A program made the translations under genes and the position numbers. From positions 1 to 28,342 of the forward strand of contig DAIDAW010000003.1 of NCBI GenBank assembly GCA_027310425.1: a stretch of DNA of 28,342 nucleotides. The letters run 5' to 3'. Below the pieces are notes generated by a model. That model saw nothing but the letters and a program-made list of their open reading frames with translations. It was not told the origin of the DNA and made no database searches. Source of the stretch: a bacterium. GTDB taxonomy: Bacteria > Patescibacteriota > Minisyncoccia > UBA6257 > Brennerbacteraceae. Each line of letters opens with the position of its first letter. Positions within the stretch are counted from its first letter, which is position 1. Shown in pieces: positions 1 to 7,363 of this stretch.

Positions 1-1
1 C

Positions 2-220
2 CCCTATCCGCGGTCTGACCATCCGGATTTTGTCTGGCCGATTCCGAATCCAGAGTATGTGGAGAAAACAAGGGAAAATTTTCTTTCAGTTATCTTCGGA
101 ATCGCTTCTGTTTTTGTCGTGTTCGCTGTTCTGCTCGAATGGTCAATCAATAGCGAAAGAAACGGCAAAAAAGAGAAAGAGCCGGAATACGAAGAGGTGG
201 AGTTTAAAACAATCAAATAA
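2..220 (+). CDS. C-terminal part of an unidentified membrane protein (cut by window edge)
   Basis: The second reading frame is open from the first bases to a TAA at 218-220, giving 72 residues of a protein that begins outside the window. Residues 28-46 form one hydrophobic segment rich in I, V, F and A, which looks like a transmembrane helix. It is preceded by a proline/aspartate-rich stretch and followed by a highly charged tail rich in K and E, probably cytoplasmic. I do not recognise the family. The reading is preferred over the shifted ATG frame at 30-233 because the residue pattern (helix plus charged tail) is protein-like and the stop sits just before a strong terminator. There is no evidence for function. 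Confidence 0.7.
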   Translation, partial: PYPRSDHPDFVWPIPNPEYVEKTRENFLSVIFGIASVFVVFAVLLEWSINSERNGKKEKEPEYEEVEFKTIK

Positions 221-235
221 TTCAATTAATTGAAA

Positions 236-271
236 GCGGCCGCACATATAGTGCGGCCGCTGTTCGTTTTT
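236..271 (+). terminator. Rho-independent terminator after the truncated membrane protein gene
   Basis: A perfect 10-bp stem (236-245 with 251-260, GC-rich) with the 5-nt loop ATATA is followed by TGTTCGTTTTTC. It lies 15 nt after the stop of the plus-strand gene and between convergent genes. The run of T on the plus strand favours that direction. Confidence 0.85.
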
Positions 272-309
272 CATTTAAAAATCGGCGATGTCTGATAAGA
301 ATATTTTTA

Positions 310-660
310 TCACCAAGGCAGGCGCACATTCGGGGGATTCAAACCGACGGAACGCGCGAGCGTATCAAGCAAGGTAAGGGAGGAATACCATCCTTGTCGA
401 AGTGTTGTCATTGTGAAATTCCAGAACCAGCGCGCAATTCGAAACGCTGTCGCGATGATCGGACTGTCCAGTGGCGTCGTGGACAATGCCTGGATGCGCG
501 TTACGCCCCACTCCCATGTCTGCCGTGCCCACTGCAATATATTCTGCAAGAAAGGCGCAACGCCAGGCAGGGGCTGCGAAAGCGCATCTCCGATAGTGAG
601 CGCATTTCCGGATGCCGTGAATATAGCAAGAAGTAAAATACTAAGAAGAACGCGATTCAT
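310..660 (-). CDS. Small secreted or membrane-anchored hypothetical protein (116 aa)
   Basis: The reading frame could extend 12 codons upstream, but the ATG at 660 starts a clean signal peptide (MNRVLL then a hydrophobic stretch, with a possible cleavage after SGNA near residue 20). It also lies exactly 6 nt downstream of a TATACT box, which fits a leaderless mRNA. The mature part is rich in W, F and L with few charges and contains predicted amphipathic helices, including repeated aromatic pairs (WTWEW, WFWNF). No family is recognised and no catalytic motif is visible. It lies downstream of the M23 hydrolase gene on the same strand but has its own promoter. A role at the membrane or envelope is inference only. 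Confidence 0.7.
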   Translation of the reverse strand: MNRVLLSILLLAIFTASGNALTIGDALSQPLPGVAPFLQNILQWARQTWEWGVTRIQALSTTPLDSPIIATAFRIARWFWNFTMTTLRQGWYSSLTLLDTLARSVGLNPPNVRLPW

Positions 661-666
661 ATATTC

Positions 667-672
667 AGTATA
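667..672 (-). promoter_or_regulatory. -10 box placed for a leaderless transcript
   Basis: TATACT on the minus strand ends 6 nt before the ATG at 660, so the expected transcription start is the A of the start codon. A weak TTGTGC -35 lies 18 nt further upstream. No Shine-Dalgarno sequence is present. Confidence 0.6.
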
Positions 673-734
673 AACCAAAAATCGAAGTTCGCACAATCTG
701 GCAATCTCTATCAGATCGCGCCATCATCCGCTTT

Positions 735-2036
735 CTATAAATAATCATTCGGATCCACGCTTGCGCCGACCGGCAGCAGGCCGTACCAGCGCGACGTGGT
801 CGAGAATTTATCTGCAAGGTACACCGTGAAATGGACGTGGGGGCCGGTTACGAGTCCGGTCGCTCCCAGATAGCCGATAACATCGCCTTGTTTGACGCGC
901 TGCCCGACTTTTACTTTGATATACGAAAGGTGCGAGTAGAGCGTAATCAGGCCGTTCTCGTGATTGATGGTAATCCATTTGCCGTACGCGTATTTGCCGT
1001 TATCGCCGACCGCGTTGACCACGCCGTCCGCGGCCGCATAAAGCGGTGCGCCCATACCCTGGCGCGACGCATAGTCGATGCCGTTGTGGAACGCGTAGAA
1101 TTTGCGCGTTTCGCTGGAACGCGGCACCGGACCGTATCCCTGCGTAATGCGGCTTTCGCCGACCGGAATAATGAAAATCTTGGAACCTTTGGGAGGGATG
1201 CCGGTATAGTTCGCGGTTTTGCGCAAGCGCGATTCAATATTTTCGATTTCATCTTGAATCTGTTTTTGTTTCGCTATGGTATCGTTGAGCATTTTTTGAT
1301 ACGCCTGTTCCTGATTTTTCGTATTCGCGAGCAATGTTGTTTTTTCCTGCTGCTGTTCGTTGGAGATTGCTTTCTGGGCGACGAGCTGTTGTTTGAGCGA
1401 ATCGTATTGCTGTTTTGATTTGACTGCCTGGTCCAGATTGTTTTGCATATTTTCCTTGAGAGTTTTTAGGAATGCGGTTTTTTCCATTACGGTTTGCTGG
1501 AGATTATCCAGATATGCGAGCTGGCTGAACGCATCGGAGAGTTTGTCTGTTTTCAAGAATGAAATCAGCCCGTTCTGGTCATCGGATTCTCGCAGCGTTT
1601 GGAGCAATCCGGTCAGATATGTCTGGTTGTTTGCGATTGAATCTTCGGCCGACTGAATGGTGCCGTTGAGGTCTTCGATTTTCAGGTTGGTTTGCTCGAG
1701 TTTCGTTTGGGTGATTGAAATGCTGTATTGAAGAGATTTGATTTGGGAATCGACTGCAGCAAGCTGGCTTTTGAGCGTTTTTGCCTGCGAAGATGTCTGC
1801 GCGATGCTGTCACGGTAACGCTGCGCTTCTCCCTCAAGCTGTTGGATCAATTGCTGTTTTTCATTGATTTGCTGGCGTAAAAGATCATCTTCGCTCGGCG
1901 TAGGGCTTGGAAGCGGCGCGGTGCTGCTGGCGCTCTGCATTTGCGCAAGCGCAGAGCGCGAAAATCCGTATCCGGCAAAAAGAATCATTGCTGCTGCGAA
2001 TAGGCCGATTAGAACAAGAAAGGAATTTCTCATCAT
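735..2036 (-). CDS. M23-family murein hydrolase / EnvC-like peptidase with long coiled coil
   Basis: The protein has 433 residues. Residues 1-31 form a signal peptide or N-terminal anchor. Residues 36-50 are a Ser/Pro linker. Residues 50-275 are coiled coil rich in Q, K, E and L. Residues 285-410 form a LytM/M23 peptidase domain. The zinc and catalytic residues are intact: H317 and D321 in FHNGID, H369 in LYSHLS, and H400/H402 in HVHF. The layout matches EnvC and related division-associated factors that cleave, or activate cleavage of, peptidoglycan cross-links outside the membrane. Because the metal ligands are present it is probably active itself, unlike E. coli EnvC. The start at 2036 overlaps the gltX stop as ATGA; a second ATG at 2033 is equally possible. 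The longer open frame up to 2306 lies inside gltX and is not used. Confidence 0.92.
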   Translation of the reverse strand: MMRNSFLVLIGLFAAAMILFAGYGFSRSALAQMQSASSTAPLPSPTPSEDDLLRQQINEKQQLIQQLEGEAQRYRDSIAQTSSQAKTLKSQLAAVDSQIKSLQYSISITQTKLEQTNLKIEDLNGTIQSAEDSIANNQTYLTGLLQTLRESDDQNGLISFLKTDKLSDAFSQLAYLDNLQQTVMEKTAFLKTLKENMQNNLDQAVKSKQQYDSLKQQLVAQKAISNEQQQEKTTLLANTKNQEQAYQKMLNDTIAKQKQIQDEIENIESRLRKTANYTGIPPKGSKIFIIPVGESRITQGYGPVPRSSETRKFYAFHNGIDYASRQGMGAPLYAAADGVVNAVGDNGKYAYGKWITINHENGLITLYSHLSYIKVKVGQRVKQGDVIGYLGATGLVTGPHVHFTVYLADKFSTTSRWYGLLPVGASVDPNDYL

Positions 2037-3523
2037 TGCATTGTTTTTTGTATTGCTTGTTTGATGCGTTTCAAAACGCGATCTTTGCCCAAAATTTCTG
2101 CGATTTCGAATGGTCCGGGAGAAAATTGCTTTCCCGACAGCGCAACGCGCAAAGGCCACAGGATTTCCCCGCGATCCGCTCCGTAGAGCCCGGAGACGCG
2201 CTCCGCCAGAATATCCTGAGTAAATGATTGGTTGTCTATGGATTCCAGAGTTCTCATTATGCGGGACAACTGTTCGCGCACGTGTTCTGGCTGCATAGCG
2301 CGCCACTGCAAAAGCTTTGCTTCATACGGGGGCACAAGGAAGAAAAAGCCGGTGAGTTCCGGGAAATCCGCGAGTTTTTGCGCGCGTTCCGTCGCGAGTG
2401 CGAGCGCCTTTTCGACATACGCGGCATCGAACGAATCGGATCCGTCGCTGTTGGCATATGTTTCGTCCGCAGCGCGTCGGAGCGTTTCTGTTTTTTCATA
2501 GAACGGAAGCGCGAGCGCCGCGAGTTCCGAAGGAGTTTTTTTGCGCAGATAGTGGTTATTGAGCCAATCAAGGCGTTTCACGTTGAACACGGCGCCGGCT
2601 TTCTGCACGCGCGCGATGGAAAATTCTTTTGCCAATTCGTCGAGCGTGAATAATTCTTTATCTCCGGACGGATGCCAGCCGAGCAGGGCGATGAAATTGA
2701 TAATAGCTTCCGGCAGGTATCCCGCATCTTTGTATTCTTGAATACTGGTTGCACCGTGGCGTTTGGAAAGTTTTGCGCGATCCGGAGCGAGAATCATCGG
2801 AAGATGGGCATAGAAAGGAATTGGAAATCCGAGTAATTCCTGCAGAACGATTTGTTTCGGAGTGTTTGAAAGGTGTTCCTCTGCGCGGATGACATGCGAA
2901 ATTTTCATTTCGTAATCGTCGATGGTAACAACGAAAATCCACAGAGGGTCTTCCTCCCCCTTTGCTATCGCGATATCTCCGGTTAAAGCCATATCAAATG
3001 AAATTTTCCCGCGGATCATATCTTCGAAGGTGAGTTTTTTATTCGGCATACGGAGCCTGATGATGAACGGTTTCCCGCCCGCAATATTGGTTTCGATTTG
3101 TTTTTGCGGAAGATGGCTGCATGTACCGCGATAACGCGGAGCTTCTCCCCTACTTTCCATTTCGCGGCTCTGGGCCTCGAGTTCTTCTTTCGTGCAGAAA
3201 CAGCGGTACGCTTTATCTTGATCGAGAAGCTGCTCGATGTATTTTTTATACAGCGCGGTGCGTTCGCTTTGGCGATACGGCCCGTATAAACCTTGTTTTT
3301 CCGGACCTTCATCCCAATCTAACCCGAGCCATTTGAACGATTCAAGAATGTTTTGTTCGTAATCTTTTCTTGAACGTTCTTTGTCGGTATCTTCTATGCG
3401 CAGTATATACGAGCCGCCGTGCGCCCGCGCGAATAACCAATTGAACAGCGCGGTACGCGCGCTTCCGATATGTAATAATCCAGTTGGTGAAGGAGCGAAT
3501 CGTACCCTAAGGGTTCCATTCAT
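2033..3523 (-). CDS. gltX: Glutamyl-tRNA synthetase (GluRS)
   Basis: This class I aminoacyl-tRNA synthetase charges tRNA-Glu in the cytoplasm. In numbering from the chosen start (496 residues), APSPTG is at 10-15, the HIGH-type motif HIGS at 18-21, and the KMSKS-type motif KLSKR at 251-255. A Cys-x-Cys pair (108, 110) with a downstream YRGTC (C135) matches the zinc-binding insert of bacterial GluRS. The frame is open to an ATG at 3556, but the ATG at 3523 gives the usual family N terminus a few residues before RVRFAPSP, so it is preferred; the choice is not certain. If no GlnRS gene exists elsewhere, this enzyme may be non-discriminating and also charge tRNA-Gln (inference). It is translationally coupled to the M23 hydrolase by a 4-nt overlap. 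Confidence 0.95.
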   Translation of the reverse strand: MNGTLRVRFAPSPTGLLHIGSARTALFNWLFARAHGGSYILRIEDTDKERSRKDYEQNILESFKWLGLDWDEGPEKQGLYGPYRQSERTALYKKYIEQLLDQDKAYRCFCTKEELEAQSREMESRGEAPRYRGTCSHLPQKQIETNIAGGKPFIIRLRMPNKKLTFEDMIRGKISFDMALTGDIAIAKGEEDPLWIFVVTIDDYEMKISHVIRAEEHLSNTPKQIVLQELLGFPIPFYAHLPMILAPDRAKLSKRHGATSIQEYKDAGYLPEAIINFIALLGWHPSGDKELFTLDELAKEFSIARVQKAGAVFNVKRLDWLNNHYLRKKTPSELAALALPFYEKTETLRRAADETYANSDGSDSFDAAYVEKALALATERAQKLADFPELTGFFFLVPPYEAKLLQWRAMQPEHVREQLSRIMRTLESIDNQSFTQDILAERVSGLYGADRGEILWPLRVALSGKQFSPGPFEIAEILGKDRVLKRIKQAIQKTMQ

Positions 3524-3601
3524 ACCCTCAAATTTTGCCTGATAAGCGGGGGACATATTAGGGCGTTTTAACTAACTAGTAGTTTCTTGTAAAGTTTTAA
3601 T

Positions 3602-3607
3602 ATTATA
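3602..3607 (-). promoter_or_regulatory. Probable -10 box for gltX
   Basis: Consensus TATAAT on the minus strand lies about 80 nt upstream of the gltX start, with no convincing -35. The 239-nt gap between gltX and murG (3557-3795) is AT-rich. It also holds overlapping TATAAT/TATACT-like sequences on both strands at 3733-3748. No gene or clear terminator was seen in the gap. Confidence 0.45.
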
Positions 3608-3795
3608 CCAGTCGTGGTTATCCCAAACTTACTTCGAAGAACATTTCTCATATTTTTTTCGGTCATATGCCTTAATTGCCAAAACTTGTTTTTCTGGTTT
3701 TCTCTTAACAGAATTTAGTAATTCTCGGGCTGTATAATAGTATAATTTTTGATTGATAGTTCCCCTCATGGAATGAAAGTAAAAATAAAATCGTG

Positions 3796-4977
3796 CTATT
3801 CGATTGGTGCGCCGGACAGCGAAAGCAGTTCTTTTGCGACAGTAAGCGCCGCATCCGGTTTTGCAAATTTTTGCGTGGCGTTCGCCATCGCCTGGCGTTT
3901 TATATCGTTGTGCATGAGCGCGTCGATTTGATCCAAAAGGATATTCGGTTTGACGTTTCCTTCCTCGAGCACGAGCGCGGCTCCTTGTGATGCGTATTCA
4001 TACGCGTTTTCGCGCTGGTGATTCTGCGCTGCATAAGGAAACGGAATAAGAATCGAAGGTTTGCGCATGGCCGCGATTTCAAAAATGTTTGCGCTGCCTG
4101 CGCGCGAGACAATGAGATCCGCGCATACGTACGCGTGTTTCATTTGGCGTTCGTCAAGAAATCCGAATAGCCGGTATCGGTCTTTGTACTGGTTATTCTT
4201 GAGCATGAAATCAGATTCCTGAGAAACAGTTGGATAGTTGCGCGCGCCGCATTGGTGGATGATTTGATAGCGTTCCACAAGCCGTGGCAGCACATCGAGA
4301 GTAAGTTCATTGAGCGCCGCCGCGCCTTGCGATCCGCCGGCAATGAGGATAACCGGAACATCGGTTTTGAAATCGAACGACTCGAGCGCGTTTGCGCGAT
4401 CATCTTCCTGGAAAAAAATCCTGCGCGTGGGGGTTCCCACCAATGCAGTGCGTTCGTACGGGAAAAACGGAGCGGCTTTCTGGAATGATACCGCGATGCG
4501 CTGGGCGAATTTCTTCGAGAATTCGTTCACGCGTCCCGGGATCGCGTCCGACTCGTGGATGAGAATCGGAATGCGGTACAAAAATCCGACCGCAAGCACG
4601 GGTACGGCGCCGAATCCCCCTTTGGAAAAAACCGTATCCGGCATTATGGTCCATAAATACCATAGGCACTGGAACAATCCCATGGCATTCTGCAAAAAGC
4701 TCACGAATTTTTCCCACGGGTTCGCGGCATTGTTCGGGCTTGATCCGGTAATCGGAATGACCCGTATGCCTTTTTCTTCGAAGATGCGCGGGTCAAATGA
4801 AACCGGACCGGTGATCGGGCCTATGTAATACAGTTCAAGCGTAAAATCGTTTTTTTGCTCAAGTTCAATCAGCTCGTCAGCAACAGCCAAGAGCGGGAAT
4901 ACATGGCCTCCAGTGCCGCCTCCAGTTAAAACTACGCGGATTTTAAGGGAAAAACCCAGTAAATTAAGGGGATTCAT
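3796..4977 (-). CDS. murG: MurG, UDP-GlcNAc:lipid I N-acetylglucosaminyltransferase
   Basis: This GT28-family enzyme adds GlcNAc to lipid I to give lipid II on the inner face of the membrane. The 393-residue length fits the family (about 350-390). The N-terminal glycine-rich loop GGGTGGH is at residues 19-25. The acceptor-side motif reads HESDAIPG where the usual form is HEQNxxPG, a divergence seen directly. The C-terminal nucleotide-binding domain has IAGGSQG and the RAGSANIFEIAA and PFPYAAQNHQ motifs. The start at 4977 is supported by GAGGAG about 8 nt upstream and by a promoter at 5022-5052. ftsW lies upstream on the same strand, separated by a plus-strand RNA gene, so the two are functionally linked but probably not one transcript. 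Confidence 0.95.
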   Translation of the reverse strand: MNPLNLLGFSLKIRVVLTGGGTGGHVFPLLAVADELIELEQKNDFTLELYYIGPITGPVSFDPRIFEEKGIRVIPITGSSPNNAANPWEKFVSFLQNAMGLFQCLWYLWTIMPDTVFSKGGFGAVPVLAVGFLYRIPILIHESDAIPGRVNEFSKKFAQRIAVSFQKAAPFFPYERTALVGTPTRRIFFQEDDRANALESFDFKTDVPVILIAGGSQGAAALNELTLDVLPRLVERYQIIHQCGARNYPTVSQESDFMLKNNQYKDRYRLFGFLDERQMKHAYVCADLIVSRAGSANIFEIAAMRKPSILIPFPYAAQNHQRENAYEYASQGAALVLEEGNVKPNILLDQIDALMHNDIKRQAMANATQKFAKPDAALTVAKELLSLSGAPIE

Positions 4978-5021
4978 TGATCAGGTCTCCTCTAAATAAA
5001 TAAATGGGGCCTATAAAATCT

Positions 5022-5052
5022 ATTTTACCATAAAGATTCTTTTTTGAATCAA
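5022..5052 (-). promoter_or_regulatory. Probable murG promoter
   Basis: On the minus strand an extended -10 (TG-G-TAAAAT, hexamer at 5022-5027) has TTGATT (5047-5052) 19 nt upstream. The expected leader of about 38 nt contains the GAGGAG ribosome-binding site. It is divergent from the promoter of the small RNA at 5059-5087. Confidence 0.55.
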
Positions 5053-5058
5053 GAGTAC

Positions 5059-5087
5059 TTGATTGTGATATAGATTTAGTATACAAT
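5059..5087 (+). promoter_or_regulatory. Promoter of the small RNA between murG and ftsW
   Basis: TTGATT at 5059-5064 and TACAAT at 5082-5087 are separated by exactly 17 nt. Transcription should start near 5094. No plus-strand ORF follows, only a structured region ending in a terminator. Confidence 0.7.
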
Positions 5088-5093
5088 AATTTT

Positions 5094-5217
5094 ACAATCA
5101 GCGTAGGTTTATTTCGCAAGAGATAAAACCGAAAAACGAGGCGTTTGCGGGACGCCTACAAGAGCGAAAGCTTGGAGACTGATGCCCCCGGTGTTGCGAA
5201 AGCAGCACCGTTTTTCA
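5094..5217 (+). ncRNA. Putative structured small RNA (about 120 nt), family not recognised
   Basis: The unit has its own promoter (5059-5087) and ends in a strong terminator. It contains no credible ORF. Several stems can be drawn by eye. ATCAG 5097-5101 can pair with CTGAT 5179-5183, closing the body. A 10-bp hairpin at 5106-5115/5120-5130 has a GCAA tetraloop and one bulged A. A 6-bp hairpin is at 5139-5144/5152-5157. A bulged hairpin at 5159-5174 has a GAAA loop. GTAGG 5103-5107 could instead pair with CCTAC 5155-5159, which would compete with two of these hairpins, so a switch between folds is conceivable. I could not match it to SRP RNA, tmRNA, RNase P, 6S or a riboswitch class. It lies antisense to the ftsW-murG gap, so effects on murG expression or a trans-acting role are both possible. 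Confidence 0.6.
5189..5215 (+). terminator. Rho-independent terminator of the small RNA
   Basis: A 9-bp stem (5189-5197 with 5202-5210, one G-T pair) with a GAAA loop is followed by TTTTT. On the minus strand the hairpin is followed by G-rich sequence, so it is directional for the plus strand. Confidence 0.85.
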
Positions 5218-5232
5218 TTTCGAATCATTTAT

Positions 5233-6330
5233 TTATTTGCGTACGGTATAACATGAAACATTCAAGAGAAGTCCGTATGCGGCAAGCGCGCTGATCAAGG
5301 CGGAACCGCCGTAGCTGAAAAATGGCAACGGAATGCCGGAGAGCGGCGCGAGGCCGGAAATCGCCGCGATGTTGAACAGTGCCTGGCCTGCGATCCAGGA
5401 CGTGATGCCGGATGCAAGCAGTTTGGCATATATGTCTTTGCTGAACCGCGCCACGGTGAATCCGCGCCATACGAAAAGAAAAAACAGCGCAAGCAGAAAT
5501 GATACGCCGATGAATCCTGTTTCTTCCGCCCAGATCGCGAAAATCGAATCCCCCATCGTTTCCGGAAGGAACGAAAATTTCTGGCGCGAGTGGCCGAGTC
5601 CGACGCCGAATACGCCGCCGGATCCGATGCCGATGAGCGCTTGATTGACTTGATAGCCGGTTCCTTGGGTATCTGCGGACGGAGAAAGGAATGCAAGGAA
5701 TCGTTGCACGCGATATGGTTCGGTAATGACCATAACGCCGGCTCCAACGGCAAGGAGAATCATAAGAACGGCAAAAAATTTGATGGGCGCTCCGGAAAGA
5801 AAATACATCGCGCCGGCGATGAACAGCGTGATAAGGAGTACGCCTAACGATCGCTGCGCAGCGAAGACGATGGTAGTCGCGCTCAGAATGACGGTGATCG
5901 GTAACGCAGTTTCCATCGGTTTGCCGAGCGCATTCTGATGTTTCGACAGAAATGATGCCAGATAGATGATGAGCGCAAGCTTGAAAAATTCAGACGGTTG
6001 GATTGTGAAGGAACCGATTTGGAGCCAGCGCGTCGCGCCTTTGAGCGTGAGTCCGAGCGACGGCGTGAATACGGAGAGCATGAGCGCGAATCCGGCAAGG
6101 ATGATAACGAGCGCGAATTTGCGCCAGAATGTGTGCGGCGTTTTGTAGAAAATCCAGAATCCGATGAGGCCGGCGGCAAGAAAAAGAACTTGGCGCTGGA
6201 GATAATAGAACGGATTATTGAATGAGAGCATGCCGCGCACGGATGAAGCGTCGAACAGGCTGAAAAGTCCGAGCGAAAGCAGAATCACCAGAAGCGTAAC
6301 CAGAAACTTGTCTGGCCGATGCGGTTTCAT
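5233..6330 (-). CDS. ftsW: FtsW/RodA-family (SEDS) peptidoglycan polymerase
   Basis: This integral membrane glycosyltransferase polymerises lipid II at the septum with a partner class B PBP. It has 365 residues with about ten hydrophobic segments. Family motifs are KGATRWLQIG (97-106), QPSEFFK (111-117), LPETMGDSIFA containing the presumed catalytic aspartate D261, and PLPFFSYGGSAL (335-344). The loop that normally reads PDLG is QRSLG here (159-163), a real change in the translated sequence. FtsW is preferred over RodA because murG is next and an FtsQ-like gene lies in the window, but RodA is not excluded. The start at 6330 is 6 nt after a TATACT box; there is no Shine-Dalgarno sequence. Confidence 0.9.
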   Translation of the reverse strand: MKPHRPDKFLVTLLVILLSLGLFSLFDASSVRGMLSFNNPFYYLQRQVLFLAAGLIGFWIFYKTPHTFWRKFALVIILAGFALMLSVFTPSLGLTLKGATRWLQIGSFTIQPSEFFKLALIIYLASFLSKHQNALGKPMETALPITVILSATTIVFAAQRSLGVLLITLFIAGAMYFLSGAPIKFFAVLMILLAVGAGVMVITEPYRVQRFLAFLSPSADTQGTGYQVNQALIGIGSGGVFGVGLGHSRQKFSFLPETMGDSIFAIWAEETGFIGVSFLLALFFLFVWRGFTVARFSKDIYAKLLASGITSWIAGQALFNIAAISGLAPLSGIPLPFFSYGGSALISALAAYGLLLNVSCYTVRK

Positions 6331-6336
6331 AGTCTC

Positions 6337-6345
6337 AGTATAGCA
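6337..6345 (-). promoter_or_regulatory. Extended -10 of ftsW, leaderless arrangement
   Basis: TG-C-TATACT on the minus strand; the hexamer at 6337-6342 ends 6 nt before the ftsW ATG, so the predicted +1 is the start codon itself. Confidence 0.65.
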
Positions 6346-6432
6346 GTTCCTGAAAAACAGCGCGGCGCGCTAAGGCAAAATCTATCGCGACAAGGAACCG
6401 GGCAATCGGTTTCCTGCGGATGCGGGTCGGGA

Positions 6433-7344
6433 TTACCTCTTTCGTTTCCGTTCCTGCAGCCGCCACACCTCTACGAGCAGCATGCTTGCGATGAAGATGG
6501 ACGAATAGGTGCCGGTAAAAATGCCTACGATCAGCGTGAGAATGAACCATGAAAGGGTGCGGCCTCCCCAGATATAGATTGCGGCAAGGGCGAGCAGGAC
6601 AGTCAGCGATGTGTTGATCGAACGGGTCAATGTCTCGTTCAAGCTTTGATTGACGAGTTCCGGAAATGGCGTCGCGGCGCGCAGGACGCGGAGTTTTTCG
6701 CGAATGCGGTCGAATACGACAATGGTATCGTGCACGGAGAATCCCATAATGACGAGCATGGCGACAATGAAGTTCGTATCGATTTCCACGCGCAGGAATC
6801 GTCCGATTGCCGCGAAAAAACCGAGCGGGATCAGAACATCATGGAAAAGCGTCAGCACGGTGATAAAGCCGTATTTCCAGGACGAGATCGGACGCGACGC
6901 GTGGCGGAACGCAAATGCCACATAGAGTGAAATGCCCAGAATGACGAACGCGATCGCCTCAATGGATTTTTTGCGCAGCGTGTCCCCTACCGTCGGGCCG
7001 ACCGTCTGCCATTGCAATTCCGCAAACGAGGCATCCATGTTTTTCATCGCGGCAACCAGCGCTTGATGGCCCTGTTCGGGAACTTCTTTCATGCGCGCCG
7101 TGAATAAATTATCTCCGGATTGCTGGATGATAATTTCCCCGCCAACCGCTTTTTGCAAGACTTGTTCGACGCTGGCTTTTTCAATCTGCTTGCTGAATGT
7201 GAATTCCCAATAGGTGCCGCCCTGGAAATCAATGCCCGGTTTGAGCCCCCACAGAAGAAGGAACATAATGCTCAACGAAAGCAGAGTTCCGGAAATCGCG
7301 TAGAACCAAAAGCGGCGTTGCACGAAATGAATATGGCGTTCCAT
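6433..7344 (-). CDS. secF: Protein translocase subunit SecF
   Basis: SecF works with SecD as the proton-driven export-assisting complex attached to SecYEG. The 303 residues begin with a cytoplasmic stretch and a first membrane helix (about 14-33), followed by the conserved GIDFQGGT (38-44). A periplasmic P4-like domain follows, then a cluster of five helices with GFSVHDTIVVFDRIRE at 201-216, the signature of the SecDF transmembrane core. The open frame continues upstream to 7665, but that part is inside secD. The ATG at 7344 gives the normal family N terminus and leaves a 19-nt gap after secD. No terminator is visible between secF and the ftsW promoter. Confidence 0.95.
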   Translation of the reverse strand: MERHIHFVQRRFWFYAISGTLLSLSIMFLLLWGLKPGIDFQGGTYWEFTFSKQIEKASVEQVLQKAVGGEIIIQQSGDNLFTARMKEVPEQGHQALVAAMKNMDASFAELQWQTVGPTVGDTLRKKSIEAIAFVILGISLYVAFAFRHASRPISSWKYGFITVLTLFHDVLIPLGFFAAIGRFLRVEIDTNFIVAMLVIMGFSVHDTIVVFDRIREKLRVLRAATPFPELVNQSLNETLTRSINTSLTVLLALAAIYIWGGRTLSWFILTLIVGIFTGTYSSIFIASMLLVEVWRLQERKRKR

Positions 7345-7363
7345 GGCAGAGACGTCTATTTTA

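Noticed and set aside
30..233. Plus-strand ATG-started ORF at the left edge
   Set aside because: The frame one base shifted (2-220) gives a transmembrane helix and charged tail and ends before the terminator; it is the better reading.
831..1418. Long plus-strand ORF opposite the M23 peptidase gene
   Set aside because: It mirrors the coding frame of the M23 gene, whose catalytic motifs are clear. The product is arginine/phenylalanine-rich without family features.
3733..3748. TATAAT/TATACT-like cluster downstream of murG as a promoter
   Set aside because: It matches on both strands in an AT-rich stretch without a -35 or a gene at a fitting distance.
5094..5217. SRP RNA, hammerhead or fluoride/c-di-GMP riboswitch identity for the small RNA
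   Set aside because: The SRP GGAA-loop domain is absent. CTGATG and GAAA occur but not in hammerhead core order. Riboswitch consensus motifs could not be aligned, and no plus-strand gene follows for a cis switch.
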